DNA of 64,000 bases from Edaphochlamys debaryana (lineage: Eukaryota; Chlorophyta; Chlorophyceae; Chlamydomonadales): assembly GCA_016858145.1 (NCBI GenBank), contig JAEHOE010000211.1, positions 62,001-126,000 on the forward strand, written 5' to 3'. The translations under genes were made by a program, and so were the position numbers. This document shows, one piece after another, positions 1-12,000 of this stretch. Position 1 is the first letter of the stretch, and each line of letters starts with the position of its first letter. The notes beneath the pieces were generated by a model, which did not search any database, had not been told where the DNA came from, and saw nothing but the letters and a program-made list of their open reading frames with translations.

Positions 1-26
1 AGCCCAGGCCAGGCCAGCGCTCAGCC

Positions 27-3000
27 ATGCCCAACGTGGTGCAGTCAGGCCTGGGGGCCCTGTCCTCGGCCACCAAGGTCATCACGGCCTTCAACACCGA
101 GGTGAGCCCCGGCACCCGCCGCCTCGCTCTCGGGTTCCTGGGGACCCGCCCGCCTCGGGAACCCCCAAGCTCCTGCCCCTTACGATGCGCGCCCCACGTG
201 CCCAACTGCCGCAGCTTAACACGGGCCTGACGCAGCTGACCAGCCAGGCGACGGAGGTGCGCCGGGCCGCGTCCACCATGAAGGCCCAGGTGGACTTCCT
301 GCACCAGCTGGTGTCCCCCAGCAAGGCCGGAGGAGGGCCCCTCAGCCCCTTCGCCGCCTCGGGCGGGGCCGGCGGCCAGGCGGCCACGGTGGTTGCAGCG
401 CCACGGGTAAGGGGCCCCTTACGCCCGGGCGATTGGGGCGCTCCGGATGCGTCGAGACAGCCGCTGCGGAGGGGCCAGCGGCCAGCCCGCTACGGTGGTC
501 GCGGCTCCACGGCTGAGGGGCGGGTGGGGCGGTGCATAGAGGCCGCCCTGGCGGAAAGCAAGCGGGCCGCAGTCCGAGCTAATGCCCTGGCGCTGGCGCT
601 ACTGCAGGCTGGCACACCAAACTCGGAGGCTGCTTCGCTACTGCGAGTGCTGCAGGTGGGGCGGGGCCACCTGCGGCCACATTCAGGGGTCGAGCTGTCC
701 CTGGAGGGGCAGTAGCACTGCAAAGTGTGGGTGAAGGGCTGCTTGCGTGAGCCGGGGAAGCGTAGGCGCGCGTGTGTATGTGTGGATGCTTGCTGAGCGG
801 GGCGCCCTTGGTTGGTTGCGCGCAGGAAGCGGCGCAGCAGCGGGCCCTCGCAGAGTCGTCCCTGCTCTCTCCGTCCACGTCGGGGGCAGCGCGCTGGACA
901 GAGGCAGACCTGGATCCCCCGGCAAGCTCCGGCTCCAGCGCTGCCCTGTTGGCCGAGCTGCGGCAGTCCACCAGCGGCGCAGCCCCCAGCCTGCAGCCTG
1001 CCTTTGGTCACAGTCATAGGCTGGGGCCCGGCACTGCGGACGCAGCCAGCAAGCCTGGGCCGGGAGCCGCCTCGGAGCAGGCGTTTGCGTTCGGACAGCC
1101 TGCTGTTTCAGCAGCTGCGCCACAGCAAGTGGGCGCGGACCCGTACACCCGGCACCGTGTGTCCATGGACACCCAGGCGGTCGGGGCGCATGGGGACCAG
1201 TCGTACAAGGGCGCGGGCGCGGGCGCTGGTGGCGGCGGGAAGGGCTCCGTTTCTGGGCACGTTGCTGGGACTGGGGCCGGTGCCGGGGCCCCGGCGGCGG
1301 CAGCGTGGTTGGGCCAGGCCCCGGTGGTGCCGCCCTCCGCTGGGCTGGTGGACGAGGCGCACGAGCTGCTGTTATTGCAGGAGGGCGTCAAGATTTTAAA
1401 GGTGGGCAGCAGGGCTGAGCCCAAACCAGTCTCAGTACCTCACATCGCAACTGCATGGATGGAGAGGATGCTCATGATTGGGCCTCTGTGCAGGCCCAAC
1501 GCGTGGAGCTGCTGGAACACTTGGCTGACACGTCCTCGAAGGTGCGAAGGCCGATCCGCTGGGGCATGCCAGCGGTTTGGTGTACGCTTATGACCTACCC
1601 GTGCGTCACATGCTCATGCGTCCCTAACAACTTGGCTTACCTCTGCTGGTTGCAGGTGTCGTCCTGTTCTATAGAGCTGGAGGCGGTCCGCGCGGAGCTG
1701 GACAGCGCAAAGGCGGAGCTGGAGGCACAAAATGCGCATTTACAGGTAGCTTGCAAGCGCTAGCCCTAGCCCGCAGCTGGCAAGCAAGCTCGTCCTCTGA
1801 CCGCTGAAGTGCCCCCCGCGACACAGCCGCGCAGGGCTGAAGGCACATATAGCACTACCAGCTATGTTTTAAACGTAAGCACGCCTCTTGCCCTGTGTCC
1901 TGCAGGGGGTGGTGTCGCAGCGGCAGGCAGCTGAGCAGGGGCTGCAGGAGAAGCTGGACCAGCTGCGGCAGTTGGACCGACTGGTACAGGTGGGGGCTGG
2001 AAAGCCGACGAGTTGTGTGCCATGGGACCTTGGGGGTCGGACGGCCTTAATGGGACCGCATGGCAGGACGTAGCCAAGAACTAAATGTGGCATACGTGCT
2101 GCCCACCCTCGCCGTGCAGGCGAGCAGCGAGCAGCTGGCGGAGCTGGAGGCCAGCATCACCGCCGCCCGGCAGACGGCCGCTGCGGCCGCGGAAGCCATG
2201 CCCACGGGGGTGCCGCCCACGGGCAAGTCCCGTGGGCAGCGGACCAAGCGCCGAGTCAAGCGGCACGTGGTTGCAAGGTGAGTCCGGGGCCGAGGGCGGC
2301 CCAACCAGCCGTTCCTCTTGTGCTCCAACAACGCAGCACGCTCGATTCCTGCACCCGCGCTCCCACCTCCTCGGTGTCGGCGGTCATCACCTCCCGTGAT
2401 TTCCCGGAATGCCGTTTGCAGGCGCTCGCTGTCCTGCAGCGACCTGGCAGCAGTCCTCCAGGGCCAGCCCACGCCGCCATCCGGTACAACGCCCCCCGCA
2501 CCCAGCATGCTCCACACACCGGCCTCCACGACCGGCCAGGAGGGCCCCACGCCTGGCAGCTCGGTGTTTCCCAGCCCCCAGCCGCCCGCAGCTGCGCAGG
2601 CCCCGGACCAGGCGGGGGCTGCGGCCTGCAGCACCTGCAGCTCGGCGCAACAGCGGCTGGAGCAGTTGCAACAAGAGCTCCTCGCTATGGCGTCGGCGCA
2701 CAGCACGGTGAGGCCCAGCCAGGTCGGCCGTTATGCTACGGCTTGCTGCACGATCCCGGGGCCTGTGAATACCCGTAACATGCTACCTGGCTTAGTGCCG
2801 TACCTAGCTCCGGCGTCCCCACGTCCACCTGCCGCGAGCAGCTCCCTGCATAGCCACCTGTTGCCTGCGTTCCCACCTCTTGCCCACACACACCCTCACA
2901 CACCCAATCAGGCCGTGATGCAGCTGGAGCAGGAGCGTCACACGGGCATGGCCCAGCAGGCTGAGCTGGCGGGACTGCGGCAGCAGCTGCGCGCCAAGCA

Positions 3001-6000
3001 GGCCTCGCACGCGCTGGCGGGCGCGCCGGGGCCCGGGGCGGGCCTGACTGGGCCCGGGGCCAAGCGGCCGCTGTCCGCTGCCGTCAACGGTATGGAGGAG
3101 CTACTAGAGGAGGCCGCGGCGGACCTGGAGCAGTTGGAGGGACATGTGAATACCGCCACACGGCGGCTGCTGGGGCTCCAGGAGCAGAGCTTGGGTCTGG
3201 CGCAGCAGGTGTCGGCGGCCCTCAAGCGGCGCGCAGGTGCGGGGCGCTGGCAGCGGTGGTGGAGCTTGTGGCACCAATGGACTTGGGCCTTCTGGTCCGT
3301 GCAACGTGGTTGACGCGTTCATATGCTCCCGCAGAGGCGGAAGCCCAGGCTTCTCAGGAGCTGCAGCGAGCCAAGGTGCGTGCTGTTCCTGGGGGCCTCC
3401 GTGTACAATCAAGCGGCCGAGCCAGCATCCACGGTCCCTGCAATATTGTTGCCCCCTGTGCCTGCCAGCCCTGACCACCGGGCCCGTTCGGCAACCCTGG
3501 AGCCTGGACCGTTGCCCCCAACCCCAGCCGCTTTACGACGAGCATAATGACGCTGCGTACAACGCCTGATCCCCCCCCTGCCCCCAGGCCCTCCGTGACG
3601 AGGCCGAGCAGCTGCACCGCGCCTCCTCCAGCACCCAACAGTCGACGCAGCGGGCGGCGGAGCAGCTGTCCGCGGCCCGGAGCGAGCTGCAGCAGGTGCA
3701 GGCCCAAGTCGCGGAGGAGCAGGCGCGGCTGCAGCAGCAGCGGGCGGCGGCTGAGGAGCTGGAGCAGAGGGCGCAGGGCGCGCAGCAGCGCCTGATCAGG
3801 GATGAGCACGCGCGAGAGGCGGCGGAGCAGGCGTGCAGGGCGGCGGAGCGGGAGCTCGAGCAGCTGCGGGTGGGTCAGGGGGTCGAGGAATTGGAAAGGT
3901 TTACGCATTTCCTAGCGCGGCCACCGAAGGCTGCGGTTTGCGGAGACGCTGGTTGCTTCCTGCTTTGGATGCAGGCACGGATGGAGGAGGCTGACATGCG
4001 GGCCCAGCAGGTGCGTCTGGCAGGGAGCCATGCCGGTACCTCTCTGCGCGCCGCGTTTTAGCTCCACCTGACTCTTGCCGCTCCTGCCGCACTGTGTCCC
4101 GTCAGGCCGAGCAGAGCACGGCCGCCGCGCGCGATGAGGCGAAGCAGCTCCAGCAGGGGGCTGCGCAGGCCCATCAGGAGAGGGCCCAGGCTGAGTCCGA
4201 GCTGCGGCGACGTCAGCAGGAGGCCGCCAGTGCCAGGGCCGCACTCGCGGCCGTCGTAGAGGAGCTGGAGGCTGCGAAGCAGAAACGGGAACGGGAGGCT
4301 GAGGTGGGTTTCCGATGCTGCGTAATGCACATGTTCCTGGTGTGGGGTTTGTCGGACCGAGGCCTGAAGCCCTGCCCGCGGACACTTTATGCAGGCAGCC
4401 AAGCGGGCTACGATGCAGCGCGAGGAAGCGGAGCAGGCGTTGCAGGTGTGTGTCAGGGGCTGCGGTGTGTTGGGTGGGTGGGGGGGGAGGTGCATCAAAA
4501 GGCGGATGGCCTCGACGGCCATGGCGTTCCGGGCGGCCCACATGACCCCCACGTGACGGTCCTGGCTGATGGCCCGCGTGCAGGCGGCCCTGGCGGAGCT
4601 TCAGACGGCGCAGCAGCAGCTGCAGGAGGGGCAGGAGCAGCTGCAGGCCCTGCAGGCGGACGTGGCCAAGCGCCGGCAGGAGCAGCAGGTAGTTGCGCCG
4701 CACCCATCGCAGTCCGGTTGGCGAGCCTGCTGACCCCGAGCTACCATAACCAGGATCAGCAGGTCTTCTTGAATAATCCAGTTATCCTCCCATTTCTCTG
4801 CGCCGCGGTGCAGGAGCTGGTGGACGCCGCGGAGCGACACGAGCAGCAGGCGGCCGCAGCCGAGCGCCGCGCCGCCTCCGCGCAGCAGGAGCTGGAGGCG
4901 GTCCGGGAGCAGGTGGCGGCGGCGCAGCGGCAGCTGCACGACACCGCCGCCCACGTCTCATCTCTTCGCGGCCCCGCCTCCGCGCCCTCCACAGCCCACC
5001 CCTCCGCCGCCCCGCACCGCCTGACCACCACCCCTGGCGCCAGCATGCACGGCACGCCCGGCTTGGCCTACGGTGCCGCCTTCGCAGCTCAGCACCCCAT
5101 GTTCGGCATGGGCATGGGCATGGGTGGACCCATGGGCATGGGCGTGGGCCCCATGCCCTCGGCCGAGCCCGGCACCAGCCTGGCCCTGGCCCAGATGGGC
5201 GCGCAGCAGCACCTGGCCACGGTGATGCAGCTGCAGGCCGAGATCGAGCGGCTGCAGGTGCGGCGAGCGAGGTCTGCTCCTCCTGTTGTCTTTTGTGGCC
5301 CTTGCTGGTAATGGTACTTGCCCTGAGGCTTCACGGCTGTTGGGCCCTTCCGCCGCGTTGTGGTTGCGGTAGATGCCCTGACGCTACACAGGCGACCCCT
5401 ACGCTGAGGGCGTGGCTGACGTCGGCTCGTGTTCCCCGCAGGTGTCCACCGTGCAGGCGCAGTCCCGCCAGCGGCTGGCGGAGCAGCGGGCCGCGGACGC
5501 GGAGCAGATGTGCACCGAGCTGCAGGCGCGGCTCAACAGCGTGCGGGCGGCGCAGCAGCACCGGGCGCTGCGGGCCGACGCAGACGAGCCGCACGCCTAC
5601 CCGGGGTCCGGGGCGGCGCATGCCTGGAGGGCCAAGGTGCGTGTCTGCACGTGACGTAGTTTCAATCTCGTCCCGTAATTATTCTTTGCGCCAAAAGCAT
5701 TACAGCCATTGCTTACAAATTCCTCTCCTGCCATGAACCCCCCCGCATCCTTGCCCCAGGCGGACGAGCTGCAGCAGGAGCTAGACACCGCACAGCACCA
5801 GCTGGGGCGCTACCGGGCTCGGCTATCGGCCGCCCAGGAGGAGAGCACGGGCGTAGAGGAGGCGCTGCAGCGGGAGCGGGCCGCCGCGGGCCGGCTGCGC
5901 CAGCAGCTCGAGGCCGTCCAGCAGGAGCTCCACGCTGCGCGCATGCAACCGCCGCCAGCCTCGGCCCCCGCCCCGGCAGCGCCGCCGCGCGAGGCCCAGG

Positions 6001-9000
6001 GCGGCGGAGGCGGGGGCTCGCCGGCGGTGCAACAGGACAAGGTGGCTAGCGCGGAAAAGCTCGGTGCCGAGAAGGAGCTCGCGGAGGCCGCGGAGCTACT
6101 CCGGAAGCTTCAGGCACAGGTAGGCTCGTGGCATTGACTGCTGTCCACGTCAGTCGTTGTGCCAATCATACTGGCCCTCGTGCCAATGCGGGCCGTTCTG
6201 TGGCGTTCTGACCCGGCGCCTTGCTAGCCTTCAGACCCGGTGCCCTCCGCCCTCCCCACCCGCTCCCCCGCTTGCTCCTCAGGTGGCCCGGCAGCAGGAG
6301 CTCAACGGCGAGCTGCTGGAGGAGCAGGCGGGGCTGCGCCGCCAGGGCGCCGCCATGCGGACCCAGATGGAGGAGGCCGCGGGGCAGCTCACCCTGCTGA
6401 AGGCGCAGTACGAGAAAGGCAAGCCAGGCTTTGATGAAAACGGGGACCTGTACCGCCTTGCACGCTCCTAGCCCAAGCAGTTGTTAGTAGCTCCCAGCCT
6501 TGTTACACTCCTCCACCAAAAACCCACCGCAGGCAAGGCCAAGGTCGAGTCGCTCAAAGAGCAGCAGGCCCAGCTTCAGGCCCGCGTCTCGGAGCTCTCC
6601 GCCCAGGAGCAGGCCGCCAGCAGCCGGCTGCAGGCGCTCCGGGCGCAGGCCGCAGAGCACGAGGCCGCAGCGGCCAGGCTCCGAGACGCCGAGGCGCAGG
6701 CACGAGACCGGCTCCACACGCTCGAAGCGCAGGCAGCAGCTGCTGCGCAGGCGCTCGCAGCCGCAGTCGCTGAGCGTGACGCTGCTGTCGCAACGGCGGC
6801 GGATGCGGGGAAGCAGGCACAGGACAGTCGTCAGGAGCAGTCCGAAGACGCTGGAAGAACGGCGACAGCCATGGCTGCTACTGCAGCGGCGGCGGCCGAG
6901 GCGGCGGAGGCTCAGATCGTTGAGGCACGGAAGCGGCTCAGCGAGCTGGAGCACGAGCTGGCGGAGGCGAAACAGGCCCAGGCTGGTGCGGAGGTGGCGC
7001 TGGCGGCGGAGCGCAGGCAGCTGCAGCTGTGCCGCACGGACCTGGCGACGGTGCAGTCCGCCTGTGCGTCGCACGAGGCCACTGCAACGCGCCTCCAGGG
7101 GGAACTGGCACGGCTGCAGGTGAGCTAGCTTTGTAGGCCACGCGCGGAGCCGGCGAGCTCTTGCCGTCCGGCGATTGCAAGATGGCCTATGACTTGTTCG
7201 TGTGATCTGTCTCCTGCAGGCTGAGCTGGAGCACGCCCGCACGGCCGCGTCACGGTCCAAGCCCGAGCCAGCATCTCCCGACGCTGCGGCCACACCTCCC
7301 TCGGGGTCCGGGCAGCTGGTGATCTCCCGTCGCACTGGGTCCGATGGCGGTGCCAGGGCCGCCGCGGCGCCTTCGCGCAGGGGCTCAGAGGCCGGAGGTG
7401 ACGACATGGCGCTAGCGCCTCGGCCTCAGGCCTCGCCGCCGCCCGTGGTTTGGGAAAACACGCTCGCCGAGGTGGCGGAGGCGCGGCGCGAGCTCCATGC
7501 TCTGCAGCTTCGTATCGCGGTGGCGTGCGCTGATGAGGCGCGGCTCACGGCCGCATGCGCTGAGCTCCGGCGGCAGCAGGCGGCGGCGGAGCACGAGGTG
7601 TCTATGCGCCGCCAGCAGGTGGGCCCGGGGCTGGGATTGTTGCCCAGGGGGGCCCAGGGGTGGGGTTTGTTGCAGCTCGTGGGTTTCGTGCTCCGCCCAC
7701 GGCCAGGGCCTTCGTCAGGTGCTCAGGCCTTTATCATCGTACTTTAGGCACTTAACACTAAGGCCTCAGCGGAAAGGGATGCCGTTGTCTAGATGCATGT
7801 GGTGCGGCTGCATCGTACCCTCACCACGTGCTCAACCTTGACCCCTGCGGTCCTTTGTAGGTGGCCGATGCGGAGCTGCGGCTGGGCAGCATTCAGGCCC
7901 TGGCGGCACAGGGCGCGCGGGAGGCGGAGGCTGCCGCCGAGCTGACCGAGCTGCGTAGCCAGGTGCGTATGGGCGTCGTGACAGTGCACTGGGCGCACGG
8001 TCCTCTCTGACGGTCGTGCTGACTCCACACATCTGTTCACTGCTCACTGGACCCCGCCATCCACCACCTCGTCGCGCTGCGTCCACGCTCCAAACCCCTC
8101 TCTCCCTCCACCTGGACGCCGCGCCCCCGCCCGTCCGCAGCTGCGCTCCTCCCAGCAGCAGGCCCGGACAGCCGAAGCCGCCGAGGCGGAGGCCCGGCAC
8201 CAGGCGCAGCTGGCGGCGATGCGGCTGATGCACGCCGAGGAGCAGCTGCGCCTGGCGACGGAGCAGGTGCGAGCCCACATGCTGACTAGCAGTCGTCTTC
8301 TTGGGCTCTTCGCGGTTGCATAAGAGTTAGCAGGGTGCTACCCTAAAGCTCACAGAACCAGTAGAGTGGGCCCCGGCTAGCCATAGTCCTTGACCGTTGG
8401 CGTCACTACCTAACGCCTGATCCCCGCGCGTGCCCGCCTGCAGGCCGCGCAGCAAGCCGACATCCACGCCTCCAGGCTGCGACAGGAGCAGGAGGCGTGC
8501 GAGCGCGGCCACCAGCGCGCCGTTGCGCTGCAGGTCCAGGTCAGCACCCTCCAGGAGCAGCTGCAGCAGCGGGCCGAGGAGCACGCCGCCGCGTTGGCCG
8601 CCCAGGCCCAAGCCCACGCCGCATCGGTTGCAGCCCAAGACGGGGAGCACGCGGGCGCCACCGCAGCCCTGGAGGCGGCCCTGAAGGATGCCCAGTCTGA
8701 GCATGAAGCTGCCGTGGAAGAGCTGGCGGCAGCTCGGGCCGAGGCTGACGGCCTGCGTGCAGCCGTGCTGCGGCTTGAGGGGCAGGCGGCGGAGCTGCAG
8801 GCGAACGGCGAGCAGCTCAGCGCTGAGCTCGAGGAGGCGAAGCGCGAGCTTGATGAGGCGACCGCGGTGGCAGAGCGGGCTCGGACCCAAGCTGTGCAGC
8901 TCACAGCACAGCTCGAGGAGGCCGAAGCGGCAAGGGCCAAGACGCAGTCCGAGGCCGCCGAGGCCGCCGCCAGGACTATGGCCGTCGCCGCCGTCGCCGC

Positions 9001-12000
9001 CGATGCCGCTGTGCTCCAGGAGGAGGCTCGGCAGCTCTCGGAGCGCGTCGCCGCATTGGAGCAGGCGCAAGAGCAGCTGCAGGAGGAGCTACGGTCGGCG
9101 ACGGAGGCCGCAAGCCAGGCTCGTGAGCAGCAGCAACAGGAGACTGCCAGAGCCGAGGACCTCGCTCGGTGCCTTGAGGAGGCCCAGGCCGCCGCCGAGG
9201 AGCTGCGGGAAGTGCTGGCGGTGGTCCAGACTGAAGCGTCAGCCGCGGAGGCCAGGCTGCGTGCGGATGGCGACGAGCAGAGCAGGGCGCTGGAGGAGCT
9301 GGAGGCCGCGCGAGGGGCCCACGAGGCCCAGCTGGAGGAGATGCAGTCCGAGCTGGCCGCACAGGAGCAAGCGCTGAGCCAGCTGCGGGTGAGCGGCTGC
9401 GGGTGCATGGCTCATAACTTGCAAGGGGATACCGGTACCGGCAGCTAGCTCGGGCGCCGATGCATGCCACACACAACACATCCGACCTGCACGCAAACAA
9501 CCCACCGGGCACTTCCGCGCCAACACGCTAGACCCTGACGCTCGCGCTTCTCCCTCGTGCGTTTCTCCCATTGCTGCTCCAGGACGAGCATGCCCGCTGC
9601 CTGCTGGACCTGGAGCGCGCCACCGAGGCCCTGGCGGCGGCCGAGGCGGAGCAGGCGGAACGCTCCCGGCTGCAGCACCAGGCTCTGGCGGCGCTGGTGG
9701 CCGAGTGCGAGGCGGTGCGGGAGCAGCGGGACGCCGCGCTGGAGCAGCTGGCCGAGGCGGCCGCCACACTGCGCGCCGTGGACGAGCGCGGGCGCACCTG
9801 GGAGCAGGAGAACGCGCAGCTCGAGGTGGGTGGTCATGGGGGATGATGTGATGGTGGGCACTACGGGCAAGCATGGCTGCTGTCAAAACTGGTGAACGCA
9901 TGAAAGCCATACGAATCACCCGTTTGCCGTACCCGTGCTGCGCCTTGGACGGCAGGCCGAGGTGGAGCGGCTGCAGGCGGTGGCGCTGGAGGCAGTGGTG
10001 TGGATCCAGCGCCTGCAGGAGCAGCGGGACTCGCCGGGCCGCGGGGCCGCCTCGCCAGGCGGACCCGGGCCCTCCTCACTGGCCTCCGCCGCTGCCGGAG
10101 CCCCACCATGCGCGGACGAGGGCGTCCAGACCACCGGGTTGCCCGGACGGGAGCATCGACACGGGTCGGGCGTAGAGGCAGCGGCCTCCCTGGCGCAGGT
10201 GCACGAGACCCCCGTCACACCCATCTCACAGATGGAGGGCAGGACATTGTCCAGCGTCGACGCCAGCGTGCAAGCTGACCTCAGCCCCATCCGCCCCATC
10301 ACGCTTGATGCCGCTACCCAAGCCGACCTGCCGTCTTCTCCTCCGACCGCGCCTTCGCCTGCACCCCTCCTGGCTTCTGACGCGCCCCAGCCTTCTCCAC
10401 TCGCCGCCGCCACCGAGCCCAGCAGCAGCGCCGCCGATGCCGCTGCGTCGGCGCAGCCACCGGCCGCGGCCGGACCGGCCCCGGTTGAGGAGCACGGGCC
10501 CGAGGACAGCTACGCGCAGCTCCTGAGTGCGCTGGCGGACCGTGCTGCGCTGGAGCACCACGCCACACTGCTGCATGCGCAGCTGACGGCGGTGCAGCTG
10601 GACAGGGCGGCGTTGGAGCGGCACGCGGGGTCGCTGGAGGCGCAGCTGTCGCAGCTGCAGTGCGACCAGGAGCAGCAGCTGCTGCTGATGCAGACCCAGA
10701 TCGAGGCGCTGAGGCTGCAGCTGCAGGTGTGGTTGGTGCACGAGGAGGCCGCGGTCGGCGGCTGCGATGCTGCCCAACAGCACCCGCATCCGCACGGTGC
10801 CACGGTGCAAACGGCAGAGGCCGCCACCTCTCCGCCCAGCCTCCTCAAGCAGGATTCTTCGCGACTTCGGCTCCTCGCGGTGACGCCGCCCGTCGCCGCC
10901 AAGGCCGCTCAAGCTGTCGCCGCAGAGTCACCGGACAGTGTGCAGGCCCAGAGCGTGTCAGCTCCCAGGCCCACCGCAGGGCCCCGACAGCCCCTTGGCT
11001 TCATGTCACCCATCGCCTCTTGTGCCAGTAGCAGCGCCAGCGCAGCCAGCGCCCTCTCGCCTGCCTTGGAGCTGGGGCGGCTTCAGGGCACCGTCTCGGA
11101 AGTGACGGGGCGTCTGCAGCGGACGCAGCGGCAGGCTGCAGAGGCCGAGAAGCGAGCCGTGGAGGCCGAGGGCAGGGCGGCGGAGGCGGAGAGCCTCACC
11201 GGAGAGGCGGAGGGCCGAGCGCTGGACGCTGAAAGCCGGGCGGCCGCGGCCGAGAGGCGGTTGGAGGAGGGCGAGAGGCTGGCGGCTGAGGCCCAGCACC
11301 GTGCCGCGGCCCTCGAGGAGGAGCTGGAAACGGCTCAGGCCGCTGAGATCGAGGCTCGCCAAGCCCTGAACGCATGCCTGCAGCAGCACGCGTGCGCGGA
11401 GGCCCTGGCAGCCGAGCTACAGGAGCGCCTGCGGGGGGAATGCGCGCAGCGGGGCGCGCTCGAGGCCCTTCTCGAACAAGCGGTCACAGCCGCTGCAGCG
11501 CGGACCCGCCTGGCCTCCGTCTCCACACAAACGGGGGTCCACGTGACCGCCCGCGAGGCTGGGGTCCAGGCAGGGCCCGACGGAGTCGCCGCCAGAGCAA
11601 CGCAGACGCCCGTGCAGGCGGTACACTCGTCCCACGTGCAGACCGACACGCCCGCACGTACGGCCCACACAGCAGCGTCCCAGACAGACGCGCTCCAGCA
11701 ACAGAACTTCCTTACAACAGCAGCCCAAACCGACGCCCAAGAGCCGACGCTCCTCTGCGTCGCGGCTGTGCAGACCGAGGACGGCCTGGGGCTACAGGAC
11801 GCGACCGTGCAGGTCGGCGATTGGGCCGCGGAGGCGCAGGCCGCAGAGGAGGTACAGGCGGAGCTTCGGGCCCGGACAGAGGCCTGCTGCGAGCTGCGGG
11901 AGCGGCTGCAGGCGCTGGAGGCTGGGCACCGGCAGGAGATGGAGGCACAGCGGCAGGGGGAGGTAGAGCGGCTGCGGGCGGTGCAGGCGGAGCACACGCG

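Noticed and set aside
8410..9408. Long Ser/Ala/Cys-rich open frame on the minus strand
   Set aside because: It is the antisense of a coiled-coil exon rich in GAG/CAG/GCG codons, which yields long stop-free Ser/Ala frames. It has no domain and no splice context.
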